Shown in pieces: positions 25,693 through 36,600 of a DNA stretch of 64,000 bases. The translations under genes were made by a program, and so were the position numbers. Below the pieces are notes generated by a model, which was not told where the DNA came from, made no database searches, and was given only the letters and a program-made list of their open reading frames with translations. Positions within the stretch are counted from its first letter, which is position 1; each line of letters starts with the position of its first letter. The stretch spans positions 124,001 to 188,000 of the forward strand of contig NZ_JNJB01000001.1 of the NCBI RefSeq assembly GCF_000701505.1. Direction: 5' to 3'. Origin of the DNA: Dyadobacter crusticola DSM 16708 (GTDB lineage: Bacteria > Bacteroidota > Bacteroidia > Cytophagales > Spirosomataceae).

Positions 25693-28101
25693 ATGCTTTA
25701 CCCCAATACACTAGAACAAAAATTAGGTTTTGATAAACTTCGGGAACGATTGAAGGAGGCTTGTATCAGCCCGCTTGGGCAAGCTTTTGTGGAAAAGATC
25801 AAGTTTTCCGAGAATTTTACATTGGTAGAAAAGCTCGTCAGCCAAACGGCCGAGATGCAGCGCATACTTGAAATCGGAGAAAATTTCCCTTCTCAAAACT
25901 ATATAGATGCGACGCCTTATCTGAAACGCGCCGCGATTGAAGGAATGTTGCTTACCCAGGCTGAGTTCTCGGATCTGAAAGTTTCCTTGCTCACGATCAA
26001 GCTTTGTCTTCGATTCTTTGAAAGCCAGGAACCTGACTCCTACCCGATCCTGGGCGAATACGCCAAAACTATCAGAGTAGAAAAAACGATCACCGACGCC
26101 ATTGACCGCATTATCGACGACCGCGGTCAAATTCGTGATTCTGCATCGAGCGAGCTTTCACGTATCAGAAAACGACTGATTTCTGAACAGGCGGGAATTC
26201 GTAAAAAGCTCGACACAATCCTGAAATCGGCCCGAAGCAGCGGCTGGATCGGTGACGATGTTTCACTTACGGTGCGGAATGGAAGAATGGTTATTCCTGT
26301 TGCGGCAGAACATAAAAGAAAGCTGAAAGGATTTATCCACGATGAGTCTGCTACCGGGCAAACCGTCTTTATAGAACCTACTGACGTTTTTGAATCCAAT
26401 AACGAAATACGTGAGCTGGAATATGAAGAGCGGCGCGAGATCAACCGGATACTGCTTGAACTTACCAGTCAGCTCAGGCCGTTCGTTCCGGATTTGCAAA
26501 AAGCCTACGGATTCCTCGGGTTAATGGATTTTCTGCGAGCGAAAGCCAAGCTGGCTGCCGAGATGGGCGCGATTAATCCGCCATTTACCAACCGACAATT
26601 TATAGACTGGCGAAATGCGCGTCACCCGCTGCTGCATTTGTCTTTCCAGAAGCAGGGCAAGAAAGTGGTACCTCTGAACATCGAACTGAGTGAAAAACAG
26701 CGCATTCTGATTGTTTCGGGGCCGAATGCAGGTGGTAAGTCTGTCTCGTTAAAAACGGTCGGACTTATCCAGTATATGTTTCAATGCGGCTTGCTGGTTC
26801 CTGTTGATGAAGGTTCCTCAATGGGATTTTTCCAGAATATTTTCATTGATATTGGTGACGAACAATCGCTGGAAAACGACCTGAGTACGTACAGTTCCCA
26901 CCTGACAAATATGCGGTACTTCCTGACGACCGCGAACAGGCGCACTTTGTTTCTCATCGACGAGTTCGGAACGGGGACTGAGCCTGGCTTAGGTGGAGCA
27001 ATTGCGGAGTCAATCCTGGAAAACCTGGTCAAATCGGGCGCCTATGGTGTGATTAACACGCATTATACCAACCTGAAAGTACTAGCCGACAAAACGGAGG
27101 GTCTTGTGAATGGCGCAATGCGTTTTGACGGAGAGCACCTGGAACCGCTTTACCAGCTGGAAATCGGCCGGCCTGGAAGTTCGTTCGCATTTGAAATTGC
27201 CTCGAAGATCGGTCTGCCGGAAGCTGTGGTGAACCGCGCCAAGGAGAAGCTCGGCAAGCAACAGGTCAATTTTGAGAAGCTGCTGAAAGAGCTTGACATT
27301 GAGCGCAGGGTCTTTTCAGAGAAGAACATTGAGATTGGCATCAAGGAAAGAAAGCTTGCCAAGCAGCTGGCGGACTATACTGCATTGAAAGAACGCCTCG
27401 AAACGAATGAAAAGAAGATTGTAAACGAAGCGAAACAAAAAGCCAAAAATCTGCTGACAGACGCTAATCAGCTTATAGAAAATACGATTCGCGAAATCAA
27501 GGAAAATAAAGCAGAGAAGGAGAAAACGAAATCTGTAAGAAACGAGCTTGAAACCTTTGGCAAGAAAAACCTGGCGTTTGAAGAAGTTAAGGAAACCGCC
27601 CCGGCAGAAGAAGTATACGAACCAGAAGGCGGAGAGATCGTGCCGGGAAGTTATGTCCGCATTCTAGGCCAGACTGCCATTGGAGAAGTGTTGGCTGTGA
27701 AAGGTAAAGATGCTGAGATCCGGATCGGAGATTTGAAATCCAATGTCAAGCTGAACCGCCTGGAAAAGGTTTCCAACAAAACTTACAAAGCTGCCACGGG
27801 CGAAAAGAAAATAAAATCCGCTGCAAAAGGAGTTGATTTGAACGAACGTATGCTCAATTTCAGCTTTAACCTGGATATGCGCGGAAAACGCGGTGAGGAA
27901 GCGCTGGGGCTTGTAGACCAATTCATGGACAATGCAATTATGCTCGGTTACGATGAGCTGCGGATCGTCCACGGCAAAGGCGACGGAATCCTGCGAACGC
28001 TTGTCAGAAACCATTTGAGAGGCTATTCACAGGTGAAAGGAATGCAGGATGAACATCCTGACCGTGGCGGAGCCGGGGTTACGATTGTTAAATTGAAATG
28101 A
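25693..28101 (+). CDS. mutS2: Endonuclease MutS2
   Basis: MutS2 (802 residues) is a MutS-family ATPase with a C-terminal Smr nuclease domain; in other bacteria it suppresses recombination or rescues collided ribosomes. The Walker A GPNAGGKS is at about residues 342-349, Walker B is 'TLFLIDEFGTGTEP', and the Smr domain from about residue 726 shows LDMRG and HGKGDG. A long coiled coil (about residues 510-630) precedes Smr. The N-terminal mismatch-recognition domain of MutS is absent, as expected. A strong terminator follows. Confidence 0.95.
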   Translation: MLYPNTLEQKLGFDKLRERLKEACISPLGQAFVEKIKFSENFTLVEKLVSQTAEMQRILEIGENFPSQNYIDATPYLKRAAIEGMLLTQAEFSDLKVSLLTIKLCLRFFESQEPDSYPILGEYAKTIRVEKTITDAIDRIIDDRGQIRDSASSELSRIRKRLISEQAGIRKKLDTILKSARSSGWIGDDVSLTVRNGRMVIPVAAEHKRKLKGFIHDESATGQTVFIEPTDVFESNNEIRELEYEERREINRILLELTSQLRPFVPDLQKAYGFLGLMDFLRAKAKLAAEMGAINPPFTNRQFIDWRNARHPLLHLSFQKQGKKVVPLNIELSEKQRILIVSGPNAGGKSVSLKTVGLIQYMFQCGLLVPVDEGSSMGFFQNIFIDIGDEQSLENDLSTYSSHLTNMRYFLTTANRRTLFLIDEFGTGTEPGLGGAIAESILENLVKSGAYGVINTHYTNLKVLADKTEGLVNGAMRFDGEHLEPLYQLEIGRPGSSFAFEIASKIGLPEAVVNRAKEKLGKQQVNFEKLLKELDIERRVFSEKNIEIGIKERKLAKQLADYTALKERLETNEKKIVNEAKQKAKNLLTDANQLIENTIREIKENKAEKEKTKSVRNELETFGKKNLAFEEVKETAPAEEVYEPEGGEIVPGSYVRILGQTAIGEVLAVKGKDAEIRIGDLKSNVKLNRLEKVSNKTYKAATGEKKIKSAAKGVDLNERMLNFSFNLDMRGKRGEEALGLVDQFMDNAIMLGYDELRIVHGKGDGILRTLVRNHLRGYSQVKGMQDEHPDRGGAGVTIVKLK

Positions 28102-28114
28102 GTTTAGATAAAAA

Positions 28115-28154
28115 TGAAAAAGCGTCAGGCAGATAACTGCCTGACGCTTTTTCA
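28115..28154. terminator. Bidirectional terminator, mutS2 / MFS
   Basis: A perfect 18-base stem with a four-base ATAA loop, flanked by A-rich and T-rich runs, sits between the convergent mutS2 and MFS genes. It can terminate both. Confidence 0.9.
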
Positions 28155-28166
28155 TTGACTAGTGAA

Positions 28167-29417
28167 TTAAAGTTGAGGCTGTTCGGCCACCAGCTTTTCT
28201 TCAACGTGACCTCCTCTTGGATTTCCGGCCCAGAACCAGAGAATCGCAAATGCGACGATCAGGATGATCGGGAAAGTAAGCATGGTAGACAATGTAGCCT
28301 GCCCTGCTGCCAGCTCCAATGCGGAACCTGTAAGGCCCTGCGCAGAATACTCAGAGTGTGCAGAGTCGATCCAGCGACCGATAAATGGTTGGAAGATTGA
28401 AGTAGACAACATACCTACCCCACCGATAATGGACATTCCAAGCGCGCCGCTCAACGGAACACGCTGCGCTACGAAACCGATTACAGTCGGCCAGTTGAAG
28501 CACACACCCAATCCGAATATAACGGCCGCGAAGTATGCGATAGGGCCGGTTACTGTGCTAAACATGTAGATACCGATAGCCGCCAGAACTGCACCGAAAA
28601 GCAGAATACCTGTTTGACCAACCAGATCCACCACCGGACCTGTGAAAAGTCTTCCTATCGTCATTACACCGAAAGTCAATGCCAATACGAGCATCGGATC
28701 TGCTCCGCTACTGCTCAATACTACATTCACCCACTGGTTAGGACCAAATTCTGTGATCGCGGTAAGCGCCATGCAGCAGAAAATGAAGATATACAAAGGA
28801 GTAAGCATCGCCTGGAAGTTCTTCGCAAGTGAAGTTACACCTTCCACTTTCGGTCTTGGGAAAGCCTGACCGAAGAAAAGGAATGCGTAGATAACGGTTG
28901 GGATCATCAATACCCAGATCTGAGTCTGCCACGACGAACCTGCGTCAGTCATGAACTTCGAAATTAAGCTACCCAATACGATACCGCCCGGGAACCACAT
29001 GTGGAAGCGGCCGAGCATTTTGTTCAGCTTGTTGCTGGAATACATGTCAGCGATCATCGGGTTACAAGCCGCTTCTGTACAGCCGTTTCCGAAACCGATA
29101 AAGAATGTAGACACCAATAAGCCTGTGTAGCCGCCGGCGTAGATCGTCAGCAAAATTCCAAGCGTGTGCGCCACGACAGCAACCTGCATGATAATTTTCG
29201 GCCCGACTGTGTGATAAACAATACCTCCGATGATCATCGAAATTGGAAATCCGAAGAAGAACATGGAGTTAATAAAGCCCAACTGCTCGGCGGTAAGGCC
29301 AAATTCAGTGCCCAATTGCGGGAGGATACCTGCTCTGATACTGAATGAAAAGGCCGTTGTAATGATGGCAAGACAACTTGCGTTGAATAACCTGCTGCTG
29401 TTAACAGTTTGAGTCAT
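28167..29417 (-). CDS. MFS transporter, probably for a sugar or glycoside
   Basis: A 416-residue inner-membrane protein with twelve predicted helices and the MFS layout, including 'GGIVYHTVGPKIIMQ' after helix 2 and 'GRLFTGPVVDLVGQ' at the second-half repeat. The N-terminal 'FSIRAGILPQLGTEFGLTAEQLGFI' is typical of Bacteroidota sugar-type MFS carriers. The substrate is not deducible from sequence, but the gene is divergent from a carbohydrate-oxidation locus, so a sugar or its keto derivative is the likely cargo. Confidence 0.82.
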   Translation of the reverse strand: MTQTVNSSRLFNASCLAIITTAFSFSIRAGILPQLGTEFGLTAEQLGFINSMFFFGFPISMIIGGIVYHTVGPKIIMQVAVVAHTLGILLTIYAGGYTGLLVSTFFIGFGNGCTEAACNPMIADMYSSNKLNKMLGRFHMWFPGGIVLGSLISKFMTDAGSSWQTQIWVLMIPTVIYAFLFFGQAFPRPKVEGVTSLAKNFQAMLTPLYIFIFCCMALTAITEFGPNQWVNVVLSSSGADPMLVLALTFGVMTIGRLFTGPVVDLVGQTGILLFGAVLAAIGIYMFSTVTGPIAYFAAVIFGLGVCFNWPTVIGFVAQRVPLSGALGMSIIGGVGMLSTSIFQPFIGRWIDSAHSEYSAQGLTGSALELAAGQATLSTMLTFPIILIVAFAILWFWAGNPRGGHVEEKLVAEQPQL

Positions 29418-29570
29418 AAGACTAAAAGGGTTTGATTTTTTGAATTAGATGGTTTTTTTGAAAACGGTCTGCGTTAAAGCTTTAATTTAAGATTTTCACA
29501 GAAAAAACAAATTAACGGCGATTCTACTGGTTTTAACAGGCTTTCGGGGGTGTTTTTTGAGTGTTAAAAT

Positions 29571-29578
29571 TATATTTG
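29571..29578 (+). promoter_or_regulatory. Candidate -7 element of the Gfo/Idh operon
   Basis: TATATTTG matches TAnnTTTG exactly, 70 bases before the first Gfo/Idh gene. A TTTTTTG lies only 11 bases upstream, too close for a normal -33 box. Confidence 0.4.
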
Positions 29579-29648
29579 TAAGAAGTAAGAGTGATATATA
29601 CTACTCTTTATACCTTTAAAATCTTTTCAAAACTTTAAACCAACTGGA

Positions 29649-30794
29649 ATGTCAAGAAAGATCAGAATGGGCATGGTAGGTGGTTCCCTGGACGCATTTA
29701 TTGGTGGGGTACATCGCCGTGCAGCGATCATGGATGGAGAAATCGAGCTTGTCTGCGGTGCTTTCAGCTCCGACCCATTGAAGTCGAAGGAGTCAGGTAG
29801 CGCATTGTATTTACCGGAAGACCGGGTTTATAATGATTTTGAAGAAATGATTGCAAAAGAAAAGCAGCTCCCGGAGGGCGAGCGAATGGATTTTGTGGCG
29901 ATCGTTACTCCAAATCACGTACACCACGCCCCTGCCAAGCTTGCCCTGGAAAATGGTTTTCATGTCGTTTGCGATAAACCGATTACATTAAATACGAAAG
30001 AAGCAGAAGAGATCGTCGCATTGGTTGAAAAAACCGGGCTGGTTTTCTGTTTGACCCATAATTACACGGGCTATCCCATGGTAAAGGAAGCCCGCGAAAT
30101 GATTGCCTCCGGTGTAATCGGTGAGATCAGAAAAGTGATCGTGGAATACCCGCAGGGCTGGCTGGCTACTTTGGTGGAAGTGACCGGGAACAAGCAGGCT
30201 GCCTGGCGTACCGACCCGAAACGCTCCGGCGCTGCTGGCGGACTCGGTGATATCGGAACACACGCCGAAAACCTGGCTGAATACATTACCGGCCTCAAAA
30301 TCACGCAGCTTTGCGCTGACCTGACCATTTTTGTGGAAGGTCGCCTGCTCGATGATGATGCCAACATTCTGCTGCGATTCAACAATGGTGCCAAGGGAAT
30401 TCTTCAAAACAGCCAGATTGCAAACGGAGAAGAAAACGACCTGAACATCCGCGTTTACGGGGAGACTGGTGGATTGCAATGGAAGCAACTCGAACCTAAT
30501 ACGCTGATACACAAAACCAACCAGGGCGCACGCATTATCCGCACAGGTGTGGGTAATCTATCCAAAGCTGCCCAGGTGCACACGCGCATTCCTGCCGGGC
30601 ACCCCGAGGGTTACTTTGAAGCATTCGCCAATTTGTACCGCAATTTTGCATTGCACGTACGAGCTCATTGGGAGGGTCGCACAGTAGATCCTGTTTACGA
30701 TTTCCCAACTGCACAGGATGGATTGAGAGGGATGAAGTTCATTGACGCTGTCATTGCCTCCAATCAGACAGACACCAAGTGGACTGACTTCTGA
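29649..30794 (+). CDS. Gfo/Idh/MocA family oxidoreductase (first)
   Basis: A 381-residue NAD(P)-dependent oxidoreductase. The N-terminal Rossmann fold ([19 protein letters not shown]) is followed by 'VCDKPITL', the family's EKP-type motif with the catalytic lysine, and by '[19 protein letters not shown]', which supplies the conserved D and H. Members oxidise or reduce sugar hydroxyls. The absence of a signal peptide places it in the cytoplasm. It heads a plus-strand run with a second Gfo/Idh gene 79 bases downstream. Confidence 0.88.
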   Translation: MSRKIRMGMVGGSLDAFIGGVHRRAAIMDGEIELVCGAFSSDPLKSKESGSALYLPEDRVYNDFEEMIAKEKQLPEGERMDFVAIVTPNHVHHAPAKLALENGFHVVCDKPITLNTKEAEEIVALVEKTGLVFCLTHNYTGYPMVKEAREMIASGVIGEIRKVIVEYPQGWLATLVEVTGNKQAAWRTDPKRSGAAGGLGDIGTHAENLAEYITGLKITQLCADLTIFVEGRLLDDDANILLRFNNGAKGILQNSQIANGEENDLNIRVYGETGGLQWKQLEPNTLIHKTNQGARIIRTGVGNLSKAAQVHTRIPAGHPEGYFEAFANLYRNFALHVRAHWEGRTVDPVYDFPTAQDGLRGMKFIDAVIASNQTDTKWTDF

Positions 30795-30873
30795 CCTGCA
30801 TTCAATTCTTTTTTAACCTTAATCCTAACCCGCTTCGGCGGACTGTTTTCTCACCTATTTTCCATTCCCGTTT

Positions 30874-32019
30874 ATGAATAAAATCAAAGTCGGCGTTGTC
30901 GGCACAGGTTTCATCGGCCCGGCGCACATTGAAGCGCTGCGACGCCTTCCAAATGTTGAAGTAGCAGCGCTTTGCGAAGTGACAGCTGAACTGGCAGCAC
31001 AAAAAGCAGACGCACTCGGGATCGAACGTTCCTATACCTTCGAAGACCTTTTGAAACAAGATGACATTCAGGCTATACATATATGTACGCCCAACTTCCT
31101 TCACTACTCACAGTCGAAAGCTGCATTGCTGGCCGGTAAACATGTGATCTGTGAAAAACCACTTGCCAAAGACCTTGCGGAAGCAGAAGAGCTGGTAAAG
31201 CTTGCCGCTGAAACAGGATTAGTAAATGCAGTACACTTCAACCTGCGCTACTACCCGCTGGCACGTCAGATGAAATCAATGCGTGAAAAAGGCGAACTGG
31301 GTGAAATTTATTCCTTCATCGGATCTTACCTGCAAGACTGGCTTTTCTACGAGACAGATTACAACTGGCGCCTGGAACCAGATAAGTCGGGCGACTCCCG
31401 CGCGATTGCAGACATCGGTTCTCACTTGATGGATATACTGGAATACATTACCGGCCTGAAAACAGTTGCTGTCATGGCCGATTTCAATACCATTCATAAA
31501 ACACGCAAAAAGCCGCTTAAACCGGTGGAAACATATTCCGGCAAGATGCTGCAGCCTGAGGATTATGCAGATGTACCTATCAACACAGAAGATCACGCAA
31601 ACGTGTTGCTGCGTTTTGACAATGGCAGCAAAGGCGTAATCACGGTATCACAGGTTTCGGCTGGCCGGAAAAACAGAATGGCACTTGAAATTGCCGGTTC
31701 GAAGAAAACATTCAGCTGGTGCTCAGAATCACCAAACGAAATGTGGATTGGTAACCGCGACAAGAGCAATGAAATCCTGATGCGCGATCCTTCGCTGGTC
31801 AATGAGGATGTACGTTCAACAATCACATTCCCAGGCGGCCACAACGAAGGTTTCCCTGATACTTCAAAACAAATGTTCAAAGAAGTATACGCAGCCATCG
31901 CCGCAGGCAAACAACCAGAAAACCCAACATTCCCAACCTTCGCGGACGGATACAGGGAGTTATTGATTTGCGAGAAGATTTTGGAAAGTAACAGAGCGCA
32001 GGCGTGGGTTAATATTTAA
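30874..32019 (+). CDS. Gfo/Idh/MocA family oxidoreductase (second)
   Basis: Another 381-residue oxidoreductase: nucleotide-binding 'VGVVGTGFIGPAHIEAL', the EKP motif in 'CEKPLAKDL', and 'ADIGSHLMDILEYITGLK'. It differs enough from the previous gene to have its own substrate or stereochemistry; two such enzymes together suggest sequential or opposite oxidation steps on one sugar. Relatives include ThuB and glucoside 3-dehydrogenases. The next sugar gene (isomerase) lies 481 bases away, with a repeat-flanked four-helix-bundle gene between. Confidence 0.88.
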   Translation: MNKIKVGVVGTGFIGPAHIEALRRLPNVEVAALCEVTAELAAQKADALGIERSYTFEDLLKQDDIQAIHICTPNFLHYSQSKAALLAGKHVICEKPLAKDLAEAEELVKLAAETGLVNAVHFNLRYYPLARQMKSMREKGELGEIYSFIGSYLQDWLFYETDYNWRLEPDKSGDSRAIADIGSHLMDILEYITGLKTVAVMADFNTIHKTRKKPLKPVETYSGKMLQPEDYADVPINTEDHANVLLRFDNGSKGVITVSQVSAGRKNRMALEIAGSKKTFSWCSESPNEMWIGNRDKSNEILMRDPSLVNEDVRSTITFPGGHNEGFPDTSKQMFKEVYAAIAAGKQPENPTFPTFADGYRELLICEKILESNRAQAWVNI

Positions 32020-32022
32020 ATT

Positions 32023-32050
32023 TTGAATGATTGAATGAGTGAATGATCGA
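32023..32050 (+). repeat. Left inverted copy of the ATTCA repeat
   Basis: TTGAATGATTGAATGAG at 32023-32039 plus further GTGAATGATCGAATG units. It is the reverse complement of the repeat at 32458-32490 on the other side of the four-helix-bundle gene. Confidence 0.85.
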
Positions 32051-32084
32051 ATGCCCATTTTGAAATAAATACACACACTGACTT

Positions 32085-32453
32085 ATGGAAAATGCAAGCT
32101 CTAAATCGAGCTTTATCTTATTGCTGCAAAATCGGACAAAAGATTTCGTATTGCGGAGCATTAAGGTTTTCAAAGCACTGCCCCCGACCGAGGAAGCGCG
32201 GATTGTTGGAAAACAGTTCCTTCGATCAGCTTCATCCGTGGGAGCTAATTATCGAGCGGTTTGCAGAGCCAGAAGTCAGAATGAGTTTTTTTCAAAACTG
32301 AGTATTACGATCGAGGAGGCGGACGAATCATTATTTTGGTTAGAGATAATTTCAGAATCCGAAATATTGCCTCTAGACAAATTGAAATCCCTAATGAGAG
32401 AAGCGGAAGAGCTTATCAAAATTCTGTCCAAAGCCCGCAAAAACACCAGATAA
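32085..32453 (+). CDS. Four-helix bundle protein (23S rRNA IVS-protein family)
   Basis: A 122-residue all-helical protein with the TIGR02436 hallmark: 'RSIKVFKALPPTEEARIVGKQFLRSASSVGANYRA' region, where RSA.S..AN.AE/R and the later 'KLSITIEEADESLFWLE' are diagnostic. Relatives occur inside 23S rRNA intervening sequences and as accessory proteins (Avd) of diversity-generating retroelements; free-standing copies have no proven role. It interrupts a sugar operon and is flanked on both sides by inverted ATTCA repeats. No reverse transcriptase is near. Confidence 0.85.
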   Translation: MENASSKSSFILLLQNRTKDFVLRSIKVFKALPPTEEARIVGKQFLRSASSVGANYRAVCRARSQNEFFSKLSITIEEADESLFWLEIISESEILPLDKLKSLMREAEELIKILSKARKNTR

Positions 32454-32457
32454 ACGA

Positions 32458-32490
32458 CTCATTCAATCATTCATTCATTCAATCATTCAA
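32458..32490 (+). repeat. Right copy of the ATTCA repeat
   Basis: CTCATTCAATCATTCA at 32458-32473 and TCATTCAATCATTCAA at 32475-32490. It begins five bases after the four-helix-bundle stop and ends 10 bases before the isomerase ATG. The 16-mer is identical to one at 12490-12505. Confidence 0.88.
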
Positions 32491-32500
32491 CATTAAAAAC

Positions 32501-33553
32501 ATGAAAACAATCAAAGGGCCGGGGATTTTCCTGGCACAATTCCTCGGTGACGAAGCTCCTTTTAATTCACTGGATTCGATTGCTGATTACATGGCGGGGC
32601 TAGGCTATAAAGGCCTTCAACTTCCTACATGGGATCCGCGGGTAATTGATGTGAAACAATGCGCTGAATCGCAGACTTATGCGGATGAGCTGAAAGGTAA
32701 ACTGGCCGACAAAGGTCTGGAAATTACTGAACTGGCTTCGCATATCATCGGTCAGCTCGTGGCTTCGCACCCGGTATATGATGAAATGTACGACGGGTTT
32801 GCAGTGCCCGAGGTACGCAACAATCCGAAAGCGCGGGCTGAATGGGCTACGCAGCATTTGAAATATGTGGCGCAAGCAAGCCGCAGACTCGGACTTTCCG
32901 CAAGCGCGACTTTCTCGGGTGCATTGGCCTGGCCATTTTTGTACCCCTGGCCACAGCGCCCGGCCGGACTGATAGAAACTGCATTCAAAGAACTGGCTGC
33001 AAGATGGAAGCCGATCCTGGATGTTTATGATGAAAATGGCGTCGACGTAGCATACGAGCTTCACCCTGGTGAAGACCTTTTTGACGGATCTACTTTTGAG
33101 ATGTTCGTTGATCACCTCGACGGTCACACGCGCGCCAACATCAATTACGACCCGAGCCACTTTGTATTGCAGCAGCTCGATTACCTGCAATTCATCGACC
33201 TGTACCACGACCGCATTAAGGCATTCCACGTAAAAGATGCCGAGTTTAATCCGTCGGGTAAGCAAGGTGTATACAGCGGATTCGCAGGCTGGGCTGACCG
33301 CGCCGGCCGTTTCCGCTCGCTAGGCGATGGACAAGTTGATTTCAGTGGTATTTTCTCCAAACTATCTCAGTACGATTACGGCAGCTGGGCAGTTTTGGAA
33401 TGGGAATGCTGCATTAAGTCGCCTGTTCAAGGTGCAGCAGAAGGTGCGCCTTTCATTGAAAGCCACATTATAGAAGTAACTACAAAGGCATTTGACGACT
33501 TTGCAGGGACCGGAGCTGACGAGGCTTTCAACCGCAAAGTTTTAGGTCTGTAA
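32501..33553 (+). CDS. Sugar phosphate isomerase/epimerase (TIM barrel)
   Basis: A 350-residue AP-endonuclease-2-superfamily TIM barrel. Metal ligands can be seen in 'VAYELHPGEDLFDG' (E, H), 'NINYDPSHFVLQQ' (D, H), 'IKAFHVKDAEF' (H) and 'VLEWECC' (E). Members isomerise or epimerise sugars, and some cleave 3-keto-glycosides. The ATG at 32501 is preferred. The same frame stays open further upstream to 32336, but that would overlap the four-helix-bundle gene and the repeat. It lies with two Gfo/Idh genes and precedes a terminator. Confidence 0.88.
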   Translation: MKTIKGPGIFLAQFLGDEAPFNSLDSIADYMAGLGYKGLQLPTWDPRVIDVKQCAESQTYADELKGKLADKGLEITELASHIIGQLVASHPVYDEMYDGFAVPEVRNNPKARAEWATQHLKYVAQASRRLGLSASATFSGALAWPFLYPWPQRPAGLIETAFKELAARWKPILDVYDENGVDVAYELHPGEDLFDGSTFEMFVDHLDGHTRANINYDPSHFVLQQLDYLQFIDLYHDRIKAFHVKDAEFNPSGKQGVYSGFAGWADRAGRFRSLGDGQVDFSGIFSKLSQYDYGSWAVLEWECCIKSPVQGAAEGAPFIESHIIEVTTKAFDDFAGTGADEAFNRKVLGL

Positions 33554-33575
33554 TTGTCGATTGTACAAGTATATT

Positions 33576-33613
33576 AAAAACCTGTCTTCCTTATGGAAGG
33601 GAGGTTTTTTTCA
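33576..33613 (+). terminator. Rho-independent terminator after the isomerase
   Basis: A 15-base stem with one mismatch and one wobble (AAAAACCTGTCTTCC with GGAAGGGAGGTTTTT), a TTAT loop and a T run. Confidence 0.8.
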
Positions 33614-33699
33614 TATAATTACCTGCTGCATTGTTTCGTTTTGAGTAGAATGAAAATGCAGTTCGAACACTAAAAAATAACCAGTTCACCTAATCTGTA

Positions 33700-36600
33700 A
33701 TGCGTAAAATTCTTTATCAAAACTTGCTGAACCGACTCCGAGTGATAGGTACGATGGGCCTGGTCTGTTGCGGTTTAGCGTCCTCGGCACAAACTGTCAC
33801 ACCTGAAAAGCGCGTGCTTGTGTTTTCCAAAACGGCTGCATTCCGGCATTCTTCCATTCCGGCCGGAAAAGCGGCGATCATGAAATATGGCAAAGAAAAT
33901 GGCTTTGCCGTGGATACTACTGAGAATGCGACGGCTTTTACAGAAAAGAACCTGCAAAAGTACGGCGCGGTCATTTTCCTGAATACGACGGGCAATATCC
34001 TGGACAATAAACAGCAGGAAGCATTTGAACACTACATCCAGGCGGGAGGCGGGTACGTCGGCGTTCATGCGGCTACCGACACCGAGTACGACTGGCCCTG
34101 GTACAACCAACTTTCCGGCGCCTATTTCGCGAGCCATCCAGGCAACCCGAACGTACAGGAAGGCGAAGCTTATGTAGTGAACGATCAGCACCCTTCCATG
34201 ACGGGTTTTCCGAAGAAATGGAAGATCAAGGATGAGTTTTATGATTTCAAAAACTTCAATCCGAAGGTTAATGTCCTGGTCAAAATTGATGAGAAGACTT
34301 ATAAAGACGGGAAAATGGGCGACGACCATCCAATGTCGTGGTTCCATGAATATGACGGTGGAAAAGCATTTTACACCAACTTCGGGCATGAAGATGCTAC
34401 ATATGAAAACCCGGTTTTTGTAAAACACTTTATCGGCGGTTTGAAGTGGGCAATGGCCGAAAAGCTCGACTTCGCGAAGGCGAGGCCGGAAGAAAACCGT
34501 TTCACTAAAAAGACCCTCGCTACCAAGCTTGACGAACCTACTGAGCTGGTCGTACTGGAAGATCAGAGCGTGCTTTTTTCAGAAAGAAAGGGAAAGTTGA
34601 AATTGTATAACCCAAAAACGGGCAAAGTAAAGGTTGTGGCAGAGGTACCTGTTTATACCAAGCAGGAGTATGGTTTAATGGGTTTAAATATTGATCCTAA
34701 TTTCAATACGAACAAGCTTGTTTACCTGTACTACTCTCCGCTTTCATCTGCACCGGATACTGCTCAGCATTTGTCCCGCTTTAAATACGATGACGTCAAA
34801 GACACGTTGCTACTCAGCACCGAGGAGGTTTTACTGACTGTTCCTGTAAAGAGAACGGACTGCTGCCACACCGGTGGTTCCATTGCGTGGGATAGCAAGG
34901 GAAATTTGTACCTGTCTACCGGCGACGATGTAAATCCATTCCAGTCCAATGGATTCGGACCGATCGATGAGCGGCCGGGACGTGAAGGTTTCGACGGACA
35001 GCACACTTCTTCCAACACGAATTCACTTAGAGGCAAGGTAATTCGCATTAAACCACGCTATGGCGACCGCCGCGCAAATATGCCAGGCGGTACTAACTTG
35101 TACGATATCCCGGAAGGAAATCTGTTCCCTGCAGGTAACCCGAAAGCACGGCCTGAGATCTACGTAATGGGAACACGAAACCCTTACCGCATTTCAGTGG
35201 ATCAGCACAATGGTTATCTGTATTGGGGTGATGTTGGTCCGGATGCATCTTTGGACGATCCGAAGCGGGGACCTCGCGGTTACGATGAAGTAAACCAGGC
35301 GAGAAAGGCAGGCTATTATGGGTATCCACTCTTCATCGCTGATAACAAGCCTTATATCGATTTCAATTTTGCTGACAGTACTTCACACGGACCATTTGAC
35401 CCGGCGAAACCGATCAATAACTCGCCGCATAATACCGGCTTGCAAGAGTTACCGCCAGCCAATCCTGCATTCATCTACTATCCTTATGCAGACTCTCCTG
35501 AATTCGGAGCGATTGTTGGTAAAGGTGGCCGTAATGCAATGGCAGGACCTGTTTACTATTCTTCCGACTACAAGGATAGCAAGGTGAAGTTTCCGGAATA
35601 CTACAATGGAAAATTCTTCGCTTACGACTGGATCCGTGACTATATCAATATAGTTACCATGAACGAGCAGGGTGACCTGAAGAGCATTGATCGTTTTTTA
35701 CCAAATACCAAATTTAGTCACCCGATTGATATGCAGTTTGCAAATGACGGTTCGCTTTATACATTGGAATACGGGCCAAACTGGTTTGCCCAAAATGACG
35801 AAGCAAGCTTGTCGCATATCACATACAATGCAGGTAACCGCGTGCCGGTAGCAGTGGCAACCGCTACGAATACAACTGGCGCTACGCCTTTGAAAGTCAA
35901 CTTTTCGTCAAAAGGATCTCTCGACTATGATGGTGATCCGATCAAGTACGAATGGTCTTTCGGGAAAGGACTTCCTAAGAGCAATGTGGCGAACCCAAGC
36001 TATACTTACGCAAAGCCGGGCGAATACACAGCTACTTTGAAAGTAACCGACAACGCAGGGAATGCAAATACATCGGAAGTTATTGTGCGTGTAGGTAATG
36101 CAATTCCGAAGGTTGATGTGGCTGTAAAAGGCAACAAAACATTTTATTGGAACGACAAACCTGTAAACTACGAAGTTTCGGTTTCGGATAAAGAAGATGG
36201 CAGCCTCGCGAATAAGAAGATCCCGGAGGACGAAGTTACTGTGACGATCAATTACCTGGAAGGTTTTGACAAAACCATATTGGCCCAGGGTCACCAGGCA
36301 AACACCGGCTTTGAAACCGGAAAAAGACTGATCGAATTGAGCGACTGCAAAGCCTGCCACTCGGTAGATAAAAAATCCATTGGTCCCGCTTATAAGGAAG
36401 TAGCGAAGAAGTATGCAAGTGAACGTAATTCACTTAAAACGCTTACCGACAAAGTTCTGAAAGGTGGAAGTGGTGTTTGGGGCGAGCAGGCAATGCCGGG
36501 CCACCCACAACACAAGCCCGAAGAAATCGAGGATATGGTGAAGTACATTCTTTCACTTGCGAATGACAAGGGGGTTGATAAAAAACCACTGAAAGGTTCG

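Noticed and set aside
32336-32500. Longer N-terminus for the sugar isomerase
   Set aside because: The extension would overlap the four-helix-bundle gene in another frame and cross the ATTCA repeat; the ATG at 32501 gives the normal family start.
32600-33265. A 221-codon open frame on the minus strand
   Set aside because: It is antisense to the isomerase, whose metal ligands and length are all as expected.
33661-33690. tRNA-like GTTCGAAC segment
   Set aside because: No cloverleaf arms can be built around it; it is chance similarity to the T-loop.
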